A stretch of DNA of 64,000 bases, taken from assembly GCA_017478245.1 (NCBI GenBank), contig JAFVDW010000052.1:1-64000 (forward strand), written 5' to 3'. The notes beneath the pieces were generated by a model. It saw nothing but the letters and a program-made list of their open reading frames with translations. It searched no databases and was not told the DNA's origin. Below, in pieces: positions 24,597-32,329 of the stretch (positions are counted from its first letter, which is position 1; every line of letters begins with the position of its first letter). Made by a program: the position numbers and the translations under genes. The DNA is from Lachnospiraceae bacterium (GTDB lineage: Bacteria; Bacillota; Clostridia; Lachnospirales; Lachnospiraceae).

Positions 24597-24861
24597 TATT
24601 TTTTTGTCCAATTTCCTGCCTTTCGGATATACGGGATTAGCCCTTTTATTTTGCGAGAATGAATTTACAACTTCATGAGCATTCCAAATCATGACCGTTA
24701 TAGGGAAGCTAAGCGATGATTCCGGAACAACCGGGGAGCGAGCCAGGAACGTGAAAACGGCACAGTCCAAAATAGTCCACAGGGCTAAAGAACCCAGAGG
24801 TTACCTGCCGGGAAATGAGGAGGGGAGATGACGAAAGATATATTATTCGGAGGGTTTCAAA

Positions 24862-25167
24862 ATGGAAAACAACAAGAAATTACAGAAGCTTCGAACAGAT
24901 CTGGAACAGGCGAGAATGGAAAAGAATCAGGCGGAGCATCAGTTGAAAAGAGCGGAGAACAGATTGAAATACCGTGAAAGCATGAGCCGGAAGGAACGCA
25001 CCCATAGACTGATCGTTGTTGGTGCAATCGTTGAACAGTACTTTCCGGAATTAAAGGAACTGACAGAAATTCAAATGAGTGCAGTTTTTGGGAGCTTGGA
25101 TTTGGAAGTATTTCACCAAGCGTTAAAGGAAGCCATACTGCAGAACGGAAAGGAGGTGGATGCCTAG
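24862..25167 (+). CDS. DUF3847 family mobilization accessory protein
   Basis: A 101-residue, strongly helical, charged protein: a coiled-coil first half (KKLQKLRTDLEQARMEKNQA) followed by RTHRLIVVGAIVEQYFPEL. This is the DUF3847 layout, a family consistently encoded just before MobA/MobL relaxases in Clostridia elements and thought to act as a MobC-like accessory protein. It has a GGAGGG ribosome site 8 bases before the ATG. Its TAG stop shares the final G with the GTG start of the relaxase gene, indicating translational coupling. The 265 bases upstream hold no gene and may include transfer-origin sequences. Confidence 0.8.
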   Translation: MENNKKLQKLRTDLEQARMEKNQAEHQLKRAENRLKYRESMSRKERTHRLIVVGAIVEQYFPELKELTEIQMSAVFGSLDLEVFHQALKEAILQNGKEVDA

Positions 25168-26645
25168 TGGCGCTATATCATTTTCATGTGGATCAGGTCT
25201 CAAGGTCTGCAGGAAAAGCAGTTGTCGCATCTGCGGCTTATAGAGCGGGTGAGAAGCTTCATGATGATTATTATGGAGAAACTTTCGATTACACGCATAA
25301 GGGTGGCGTAATTGCCACCAAGATCATGGCTCCGGATTATATGCCGGAGTCTTTTTATGACAGGGAGACATTGTGGAATGCAGTTGAGGCAGTGGAGAAA
25401 CATTCCAAGGCTCAGTTGGCGTACAGTTTTGACATTGCTCTGATGAATGAATTATCCCGGGAAGAGAATTGGGAATTGGCTAAAAAGTTTATCTCAGACA
25501 ATTTTGTGTCGAGGGGTATGATCTGCGATGTGGCATTTCATGAGCCGGAGAAGGATGGAATTTCTAATCCGCACATTCATGTGCTCTGTCCGATTCGTCC
25601 TATGAATGAGGATGGCACTTGGGGAGCAAAACAGAGACGTGAATACCTTGTTAATGCGGACGGAAATCCTATTTTGGATGGAAGAGGCAGACCTTTATTC
25701 AATGCAGTCTGGACTACCGATTGGGGCAGACCGGAGACCTTGGAGGAATGGAGAGAAAACTGGGCGAAGCTGGTGAATGATACATTCCGTGAGAAATCGA
25801 TTGATGCATCCATTGATCATCGCAGCTATAAAGAACAGGGTTTGGATATTATACCACAGATTCATGAGGGCCCTCATGTCAGGGAGATGGAAAAGAAAGG
25901 GATTCGGACGAGAAAAGGGGAGATGAACCGGTTCATAAGGAATATGAACAAGGGAATCAAAGCGCTCAAGGATAAGTTAAACACCATTATTGAGGTGATC
26001 GCGGAGATTTCAAAGGAAATGAGAGCTCTGTCAATGGAACCGAAAGAGGTGAGTCTTTTGGAATGTCTGACTAAGTATTTTGACGAGAGGAATGCGGTTG
26101 CCGAGCGATTTGCCTATGGTTCGCAGAAAGCGAAATGTACCAATTTGAAAAAGGAGTCCAGGCTTCTTATGGTTTTGAAAGAAAACCATATCCGAACAGT
26201 GGATGACCTCAAGAAATATGCCGGACAAAAACAGGCAGAATTGAGCGATATCGCCAAATCCGGTAACGCAAAGAAAAATCGTGTCAAGGAGATTAAGCAG
26301 ATCCTTCAATATTATGCGTGGTACAAAGAAGGTAAGGTAATTCAGGAACAGATTGCCGGACAGCATTTTAAGAAACGTAAGGCGGCTATGCAGGCGCAGA
26401 ATCAGGAAGTCCTTCATAAATACTATATAGCAAAAAGCATCCTGACAGAGAAAAAGCTGTTAGGCAAGGTTGATCCGGCTACTTTGAAGAAAGAGATGCA
26501 GGCTTTAGAAACAGAAGCAAATCGGGAATATGAGAGGTATAAAGAACTGTCCAAAGATGCAAAACAATTGTGGGATATTGTGTCTTATTCCCAGAAGATG
26601 CTTGCAGATAGGAAGGCGTTAAGGCGGGAGGAGCGGTGCTTATGA
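25167..26645 (+). CDS. MobA/MobL family relaxase
   Basis: A 492-residue conjugative relaxase of the MOBQ type. The N-terminal nuclease domain shows the catalytic Tyr region SAAYRAGEKLHDD (Tyr25), and the metal-binding histidines in NPHIHVLCPIRP (His136 and His138). Residues about 260-490 are helical and probably bind DNA or coupling protein. It would nick oriT and lead the strand into a recipient cell via a helper secretion system, since none is encoded here. The start is GTG 25167 with GGAGGTGG upstream. It overlaps the following initiator gene by an ATGA junction. Confidence 0.9.
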   Translation: MALYHFHVDQVSRSAGKAVVASAAYRAGEKLHDDYYGETFDYTHKGGVIATKIMAPDYMPESFYDRETLWNAVEAVEKHSKAQLAYSFDIALMNELSREENWELAKKFISDNFVSRGMICDVAFHEPEKDGISNPHIHVLCPIRPMNEDGTWGAKQRREYLVNADGNPILDGRGRPLFNAVWTTDWGRPETLEEWRENWAKLVNDTFREKSIDASIDHRSYKEQGLDIIPQIHEGPHVREMEKKGIRTRKGEMNRFIRNMNKGIKALKDKLNTIIEVIAEISKEMRALSMEPKEVSLLECLTKYFDERNAVAERFAYGSQKAKCTNLKKESRLLMVLKENHIRTVDDLKKYAGQKQAELSDIAKSGNAKKNRVKEIKQILQYYAWYKEGKVIQEQIAGQHFKKRKAAMQAQNQEVLHKYYIAKSILTEKKLLGKVDPATLKKEMQALETEANREYERYKELSKDAKQLWDIVSYSQKMLADRKALRREERCL

Positions 26646-27151
26646 CGGATACGATAAAGGGGCGGCCTATGAAGGCTGACACACATTTGCCAACGTACAT
26701 TCCAATTCCGAATTTCCTTGTGAATTTTAACGTTAGTCAGACGGCGAAACTGGTATACGGCATGTTACTGAACAGAACTACTCTTTCACAAAAAAATAAC
26801 ATGGTGGATGAGCATGGAGATGTTTATGTGATTTATACAATCGAACATCTGGCTCACGATCTGGGGCGTTCTAAAATGACGATTAAGAATGCAGAACGGG
26901 AATTAGTGGAGGCTGGATTACTTCGTAAGCGTAGGAACGGTTACAGACGAGCAAATGATTTGTATGTCCTGTTGCCGGAGAGTCTTTTGACGGATCAAGA
27001 AGTGTCTATAAGACAGAAAGAAAAGAATCCCGATAAAGGGAAGAATTCTTTCCGTCACACGGACAGAAAACATTCCCCTAACTACTTAAGAAAAACAAAT
27101 GATACAACTACTAATTACAACGATAGCTATGCGGAAGGAGAGAGCTTTTGA
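26642..27151 (+). CDS. replication initiator RepA N-terminal domain protein
   Basis: A 169-residue protein with a winged-helix fold of the RepA_N type: TYIPIPNFLVNFNVSQTAKL at the start, then VIYTIEHLAHDLGRSKMTIK and ERELVEAGLLRKRRNGYRR. The C-terminal third is a low-complexity Lys/Asn/Thr tail. In Clostridia elements this gene regularly sits between the relaxase and a DnaC-like loader and probably supports autonomous replication of the excised circle. ATG 26642 overlaps the relaxase stop (ATGA), with GGGAGGAG 8 bases ahead; a GTG at 26636 is too close to that site. Confidence 0.8.
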   Translation: MTDTIKGRPMKADTHLPTYIPIPNFLVNFNVSQTAKLVYGMLLNRTTLSQKNNMVDEHGDVYVIYTIEHLAHDLGRSKMTIKNAERELVEAGLLRKRRNGYRRANDLYVLLPESLLTDQEVSIRQKEKNPDKGKNSFRHTDRKHSPNYLRKTNDTTTNYNDSYAEGESF

Positions 27152-27933
27152 TGAGTGAAGAAAAAACATATTTGGATAATAATGGAGTATTACACTGTGC
27201 GGTTTGCAAGGAACCGTTGGAGAGGATTTTGTCAGAGCCGGTGTTAGAAAGGACACGGTTCCCCAGAGCGTGTGCATGTCAAAGAGCGCAAATGGAACAA
27301 TTGGAAAAGGAGATGAAGGACAGGCAGCATGAAGCACAGGTCAGTGCGTTTCGTGCTGCCTGTTTTCACGATAAGAGCCTGTGTGACATGACATTTGAGC
27401 ATGATGATGGCAAAGTGCCTGCCATGGAGAAAGCAAAGAGCTATGTTGACAATTGGGACATGATGCGTAGGAAAGATATCGGGTTGTTATTGTGGGGTGG
27501 AGTCGGGACAGGGAAAACATATATGGCGGCAGCTATTGCAAATGCCTTGATCGATAAGGAAGTGCGTGTGTTGATGACGGACTTTGCAACGATATCTAAT
27601 ATTTCTGTGTTGGATGCAGAGGAATATATGAAGGCCTTGATGTCTTATGATTTATTGATCATAGATGATCTGGGGGCGGAACGTAATACAGAGTTTGCTG
27701 TGCAAAATGTATTCAATGTAATCAACAGAAGATGGTTGTCCCGGAAACCTATGATTATTACAACCAATCTGACCTTGGATCTGATGAAAGAAACCGCCAA
27801 AGAGGATGTGAATAAATGCAGAATCTATGATCGTATTTTGGATGTGTGCAAACCTGTCCTGGTGGACGGTGCAAGTAAGAGGACGGAAAGCGGTTTGAGG
27901 AGGATGGATCTTTTGAGAGAGGTGTTTGAGTGA
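27151..27933 (+). CDS. DnaC/IstB-like ATPase (helicase loader)
   Basis: A 260-residue AAA+ protein. An N-terminal zinc-knuckle-like region (Cys16, Cys19, Cys41, Cys43) is followed by Walker A GGVGTGKT (116-123) and Walker B DLLIIDDLGAE. It matches DnaC/DnaI-type helicase loaders of mobile elements, and it lies directly after the initiator (TGATG junction). It would load the host replicative helicase on the element's origin. The ATG at 27151 is preferred over TTG 27148 because GGAAGGAGAG is ideally placed. Confidence 0.88.
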   Translation: MSEEKTYLDNNGVLHCAVCKEPLERILSEPVLERTRFPRACACQRAQMEQLEKEMKDRQHEAQVSAFRAACFHDKSLCDMTFEHDDGKVPAMEKAKSYVDNWDMMRRKDIGLLLWGGVGTGKTYMAAAIANALIDKEVRVLMTDFATISNISVLDAEEYMKALMSYDLLIIDDLGAERNTEFAVQNVFNVINRRWLSRKPMIITTNLTLDLMKETAKEDVNKCRIYDRILDVCKPVLVDGASKRTESGLRRMDLLREVFE

Positions 27934-28002
27934 TAAATGATTCTAATTTGATATCGTTTCTCATAGGATTGAAAGAACAAAAAAGAAGGGAGGCCCATCG
28001 CT

Positions 28003-28164
28003 GTGAAAAAGAGAAAATTAAATTACCGTTTTCATAACCCCAATCCGGCGGATGTGACCGCCGATTACATATTAAAAATTCTGATAGAGGCAAATGCACC
28101 TAAGGTGGAGAGAGCCATAAAGGAAGCTGCATTAAACAGTGAGGAGAAAAAGTGTGATTATTAG
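28003..28164 (+). CDS. small conserved mobile-element protein
   Basis: A 53-residue ORF starting with GTG, preceded by AGAAGGGAGG. The sequence NYRFHNPNPADVTADYILK and VERAIKEAAL resembles a small helical protein that I have seen in relaxase-carrying elements of Clostridia. The function is unknown. It follows the loader gene by 70 bases on the same strand. A second, overlapping 35-codon reading frame from GTG 27930 to 28037 covers its beginning and is less convincing. Confidence 0.55.
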   Translation: MKKRKLNYRFHNPNPADVTADYILKILIEANAPKVERAIKEAALNSEEKKCDY

Positions 28165-28265
28165 AAAATAAAATTTGGCGACAATATGTGAGAAAAAATC
28201 TCAATATTATATTGCAAAATGCCAAAATTGGGATATAATAGAGATAAGGACGGAGGTACATAGAT

Positions 28266-29489
28266 ATGTTATGCCAATTTACTGTGAAAAATTACAAAAG
28301 CATTCGTGACGAAGTGACATTTGATATGCAGGCCGCGGCAATCTCTGAACACGAAGATAGAATCATGAAAGACAGGGATGGAGAATTGTATCTGCCGGTA
28401 TCGGCTATTTATGGTCCTAATGGTGGGGGAAAGTCCAATGTATTAGCGGCATTGCACACATTGGTTACTAAGATTCTACGCCCTCTGTATGCGACTGAAG
28501 ACAATGAGGAAAGAGTATATCTTCAGAAGAAAATTTTAGTGGAGCCCTTCGCATTTTCCGACAAAAAAAACGAACCAACAGAATTTGAACTGTTCTTTCG
28601 CACAGATTCCGCAGAGTATCGGTATATTTTGCGTGTAAAGCGAGATGTTGTCATCTATGAAAGCTTAGACAGGGTGAAACTTGAAACAAGAAGGCGTTCT
28701 GCATTGTTTACAAGAGATGAAAAGGGGATTGAATTAAAGGGGGCTTTTGCGAAGCTAAAGGTAAGTCATGACCTTTCAAAAACACTTGCGTTAATTTCCT
28801 ATTTAGGAATTGCCTATAAAGGGAATGCGGTAGTTAAGGATGTGTTGCACTGGTTTGAATGCGGCGTTGATTTTCTGAATTATGGCAATCCAATCCAAGA
28901 ACTGAGAATGGCAGTTTCCACATCTGAGGACGTTAAGCACCTGATGCTCGATATGATTCAGGAAATGGATTTGGATATCGTGGATTTCAGAGTGGAAGAA
29001 AAAGAACATGATCTGATTGAAGTTTATACAAAACATCTTGTGGATGAGGTGGAAACAGAACTGAATTTGTCTGATGAATCCAGTGGAACCAAGAAGCTGT
29101 TTGGATTGCTTCCCTTTATTGCGGAGAGTTTGCTTACCGGAACCACATTAGTAATTGATGAATTGGATGCAAAGATTCATCCGGTTTTGTTGCGCCACAT
29201 CATCATGATGTTTAATGATACCGAAATTAACAAGCACAAGGCTCAACTGATATTTACGTCTCATGATCTGTCAACCATGAACAGTGAAGTATTTCGCAGA
29301 GATGAAATATGGTTTGTGGCAAAGGGGAACTCGCAGAATTCAAAATTGTATTCATTGGTGGAATTCAAAAATGAAAAGGGTGAGTCTGTCAGAAAGGACG
29401 CCAAGTTTGATAAGCAGTATCTAGAAGGTAAGTATGGCGCTGATCCGTACCTCAGAAGAATTATAGATTGGGGGAAGGTCAATGCCTAA
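28266..29489 (+). CDS. RloA-like AAA ATPase (AbiL-type defence, ATPase subunit)
   Basis: A 407-residue SMC/ABC-type ATPase. Walker A is GPNGGGKS (50-57), the signature-like DESSGTKKL is at 270-278 and Walker B LVIDELDAKIHP starts at about 295. A conserved TSHDLS switch follows. The N-terminus FTVKNYKSIRDEVTFDMQA is typical of RecF/OLD-like ATPases. Paired with the RloB-domain protein that overlaps it by 8 bases, it matches RloA-RloB, also known as the AbiLi-AbiLii abortive-infection pair. A role as phage-sensing subunit is inference from the family. The ribosome site is GGAGG. Confidence 0.8.
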   Translation: MLCQFTVKNYKSIRDEVTFDMQAAAISEHEDRIMKDRDGELYLPVSAIYGPNGGGKSNVLAALHTLVTKILRPLYATEDNEERVYLQKKILVEPFAFSDKKNEPTEFELFFRTDSAEYRYILRVKRDVVIYESLDRVKLETRRRSALFTRDEKGIELKGAFAKLKVSHDLSKTLALISYLGIAYKGNAVVKDVLHWFECGVDFLNYGNPIQELRMAVSTSEDVKHLMLDMIQEMDLDIVDFRVEEKEHDLIEVYTKHLVDEVETELNLSDESSGTKKLFGLLPFIAESLLTGTTLVIDELDAKIHPVLLRHIIMMFNDTEINKHKAQLIFTSHDLSTMNSEVFRRDEIWFVAKGNSQNSKLYSLVEFKNEKGESVRKDAKFDKQYLEGKYGADPYLRRIIDWGKVNA

Positions 29490-30177
29490 AAAAGCCGGAA
29501 TTGAAAAGTGGAAGAAAAAACGTCGCCAAGAGTATATGGAGATGAAGCAGTATAGATATTATATTTTCTGTGAAGGACAACAAACGGAGCCATTGTATTT
29601 TTCGGGATTTAAGAAATTGATTGAAGAAAATCCGGTTTACAAGGATATGGTTTTGATCGAAATAGAACCTTGTCAGGCGGAAACAATGCGGGTTATTGGT
29701 ATGGCTGAGGATTATGTCAAGAGAAATAAGATAACCAAGGGGCAGATCTGGTGCGTTTATGACAAAGACAGTTTTCCGCCGGAGCGATTTAACGGTGTAG
29801 TGGAACGAGCGGAGAGCTTGAACAAAAAGGATCCACAATTACAATATCATACTGCATGGAGTAATGAGTGTATTGAGTTTTGGTTCTTGTTGCATTTCGC
29901 TTATTACACGTCCAATAATCACAGATCGGAATATATTGCCTTTTTGAATGACAAATTCCGGGAACTTGGAATAGGAAAGTATCAGAAGAATATGGATAAT
30001 ATCTTTGAAATACTTATGAAACGTGGCAATCCAAAACTGGCGATTCGGTATGCAAAACGGATTATAAAAGATGGGGCAGGTAGAACTCCAGCGGAAATAG
30101 CACCTGGTACGAAAGTGTACGAGTTGGTAGAGGAACTGGTGAAGTATTTGCCGGAGGAAGTACAATATAAATACTAA
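29482..30177 (+). CDS. RloB-domain protein (AbiL-type defence, effector subunit)
   Basis: A 231-residue protein with the RloB layout. A basic N-terminus is followed by FCEGQQTEPLYFSGF (Glu31 and Glu36), a central VYDKDSFPP (Asp94 and Asp96) and SNECIEFWFLLHFAYY. The spaced acidic residues look like a Toprim-type metal site, so a nuclease activity is plausible. It starts within the last codons of the ATPase gene (8-base overlap), which supports a two-subunit system. RloB proteins are the presumed effector of this defence module. Base composition is similar to the ATPase gene. Confidence 0.8.
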   Translation: MPKKAGIEKWKKKRRQEYMEMKQYRYYIFCEGQQTEPLYFSGFKKLIEENPVYKDMVLIEIEPCQAETMRVIGMAEDYVKRNKITKGQIWCVYDKDSFPPERFNGVVERAESLNKKDPQLQYHTAWSNECIEFWFLLHFAYYTSNNHRSEYIAFLNDKFRELGIGKYQKNMDNIFEILMKRGNPKLAIRYAKRIIKDGAGRTPAEIAPGTKVYELVEELVKYLPEEVQYKY

Positions 30178-30202
30178 TGACAAAGAAAGGCGAATTGTTA
30201 AA

Positions 30203-31876
30203 ATGAAGTTATCAGATTTTTCTGTGATTAATTATCGAAGTATAACGACGGCTAGAAAGATACCTACAAATAATATGACGGTTCTAGTTGGAAAAAACAA
30301 TGAAGGTAAATCAAATATTCTACGAGCATTAACATTAGCAATGGATATAATGAAGATTTATGCAACAAATCCACGTATTATTGGCGTTAATAGAGGATTT
30401 TTTCAATCAAGGTATAACTGGGAGAGAGATTACCCTGTATCCTTACAGGAGGGCAATCCTAATGGATCATCGTCCGTAGATTTAACTTTTGAATTATCAG
30501 AACATGAGATAAATGATATCAGACAGATTACGGGAACTAGGCTAAGTAGTTATATTCCCGTGAGAGTATCTATAAATCATTCTTCTGTTAAGATAGATAT
30601 ACCTAAAAGAGGAACGCCAGCACTTGCCAATCCGAATAACAAGCAGAAGTTGATAGATTATGTTTGTAAAAAAATAGATTTTAACTTTATTCCCGCGGTT
30701 AGAACAGAGCAAGATGCGCTTAGAGTTATAGAATCTTTGATTGAGAGTGAATTACAAATATTAGACGGTGACGAAGAATATAGTAAGGCCATTGATACTA
30801 TAAATAGGCTACAGCAAAATGTGTTAGACAATATTTCGAGACAAATTATATCACCAATGAAGGATTTTTTGCCAGCGCTTAGAGATATTCATATTAGAAT
30901 ACTAAATGAAAAAAGGAAGACGGAATTACGGAGAAACACGGAGGTAATTATAGATGATGGAACGGCAACGTCAATTAAACAAAAGGGTGATGGGATAAAA
31001 AGTTTAACGGCATTAGCTATGCTAAACATAGCTCAACAAACGGATCGCGTGTCTGTAATTGCGATTGAAGAACCAGAGTCACATTTACATCCAGAGATTG
31101 CAAGACAATTATATGATACAATCTGTTCATTGGCAGTTAACCATCAAGTAGTGCTTACTACACATAGTCCTCTATTTATAAACAGAACAAGGTTAAATGA
31201 AAATATAATTGTTAATGAAGGTAAGGCTACTCCGGTCAAAAAAGTAAAAGAAATACGTGAAGTCTTGGGAATAAAGGTTTCGGATAATTTAACAAATGCT
31301 GAAAATATTTTAATTGTGGAAGGAGAAGATGATAAAATTGCATTAGAAAAATTGCTACCTAGTATGAGCGAGAAGATAAAAAGGGCTATGCTAAACGGTA
31401 CTTTATTAATTGACTACATTGGAGGTGCCGGTAATCTACCGTATAAATTATCTTTTTATAGTAACTTGCAATGTAAATATCATGTTTTATTAGATAATGA
31501 CGAAGCGGGAAAAACTGCAGGCACATATGCTGAAGAGCAAGGTTTGCTAGATGTGAAAAATACTACATATACCATTTGTAATGGTTCTCCAGAGGCTGAA
31601 ATAGAAGATTGTTATGATAAATCTGCTTATATAGGCATAATTGCGGAAAAATACGGAGTGAATATAAATGTTGCTGAGTTTAGAAACAATCGTAAATGGT
31701 CCGACCGTATGGCTGAATGCTTTAAATCCCAAGGTAAGCAATGGAATAGTACTATGGAGAAAAAAGTAAAATTGTCGGTTGCAAATTCACTTCCAGATGT
31801 AGCGGACAGAGCTCTAAATCCTCATAAGCGTTCAGCAATAGATGCTTTGGTTGCAGCCCTTGTGGAAATGTTATAA
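30203..31876 (+). CDS. OLD-family ATPase/Toprim endonuclease
   Basis: A 557-residue overcoming-lysogenization-defect type nuclease. Walker A is GKNNEGKS (30-37), Walker B AIEEPESHLHP (287-297), and TTHSPLF is the switch. The C-terminal Toprim domain has IVEGEDD (371-377) and DNDEAGK (Asp431, Asp433), the metal-coordinating residues. No UvrD-like helicase follows, so this is not a full Gabija system; it stands alone or acts with the RloAB pair 26 bases upstream. The gene is clearly more AT-rich than its neighbours, including many ATA and AGA codons, a sign of separate recent acquisition. Confidence 0.87.
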   Translation: MKLSDFSVINYRSITTARKIPTNNMTVLVGKNNEGKSNILRALTLAMDIMKIYATNPRIIGVNRGFFQSRYNWERDYPVSLQEGNPNGSSSVDLTFELSEHEINDIRQITGTRLSSYIPVRVSINHSSVKIDIPKRGTPALANPNNKQKLIDYVCKKIDFNFIPAVRTEQDALRVIESLIESELQILDGDEEYSKAIDTINRLQQNVLDNISRQIISPMKDFLPALRDIHIRILNEKRKTELRRNTEVIIDDGTATSIKQKGDGIKSLTALAMLNIAQQTDRVSVIAIEEPESHLHPEIARQLYDTICSLAVNHQVVLTTHSPLFINRTRLNENIIVNEGKATPVKKVKEIREVLGIKVSDNLTNAENILIVEGEDDKIALEKLLPSMSEKIKRAMLNGTLLIDYIGGAGNLPYKLSFYSNLQCKYHVLLDNDEAGKTAGTYAEEQGLLDVKNTTYTICNGSPEAEIEDCYDKSAYIGIIAEKYGVNINVAEFRNNRKWSDRMAECFKSQGKQWNSTMEKKVKLSVANSLPDVADRALNPHKRSAIDALVAALVEML

Positions 31877-32194
31877 ATTGAAAATGTGACTTATAACTAG
31901 ATATTGGGAGAAATTTGCATTATGATTATGTCAAAAGCATCAAATTATTAACGCGAAGGGATATGGAAAATTTCTTAGAGATAAAATGAATCATATCCTG
32001 TACTGATCAAATTTCCCAAAGAGATTGTTGAAGCCAATTACATAGAAGAATAGAATGCATTAAAGAAGATGTACAAAATGACTGAGTAGCAATCCTGCTG
32101 ATTTCTAGAAGGGTTAGTGTCTCAAATATGATATGTTTTATAATTGTGTTGCGCAAAATCTGCTAAAGGGATAATCTTAAGAAAAATGTCATAT

Positions 32195-32227
32195 AAAAAA
32201 AGCAGGAGAAATCTCTTGCTTTTTTTT
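32195..32227 (+). terminator. rho-independent terminator before the recombinase
   Basis: A7-GCAGGAG (32195-32208) pairs with CTCTTGC-T7 (32213-32227) through one G-T pair. The flanking A and T runs make it potentially bidirectional. Confidence 0.8.
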
Positions 32228-32242
32228 ATTAAAAGTTATAAA

Positions 32243-32272
32243 TTGATAGATGTAACAGAGCGTATTTATAAT
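32243..32272 (+). promoter_or_regulatory. sigma-A-type promoter of the recombinase gene
   Basis: TTGATA at 32243-32248 and a perfect TATAAT at 32267-32272 are separated by 18 bases. No convincing sigma-E promoter is seen, which suggests that the recombinase is not strictly sporulation-controlled. Confidence 0.6.
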
Positions 32273-32329
32273 TGTGGAACGTATTGAAATAGTCAGATGG
32301 ACTTAAAGGGAATAGAAAGGAAAACCACC

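Larger units (their letters stand above)
31877..32329. other. intergenic stretch with decayed coding remnant, terminator and promoter
   Basis: No intact gene lies here. From 31991 to about 32128 one plus-strand frame reads as protein with several stops: SYPVLIKFPKEIVEANYIEE, stop, NALKKMYKMTE, stop, QSC, stop, FLEGLVSQI. This looks like a decayed gene of unknown family. It is followed by the terminator at 32195 and the promoter at 32243. Confidence 0.45.

Noticed and set aside
24487..24678. 63-residue hydrophobic plus-strand ORF
   Set aside because: It lies antisense to the decayed minus-strand gene and is explained by its complementary AT-rich composition.
30203..31876. Gabija GajA
   Set aside because: The OLD protein fits GajA in domain order, but no UvrD-like GajB gene follows; the next intact gene is the recombinase.
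32260..32300. Sigma-E promoter for the recombinase gene
   Set aside because: A weak GCGTATT / CGTATTGA pair can be drawn, but the match is poor, and a near-perfect sigma-A promoter occupies the same place.
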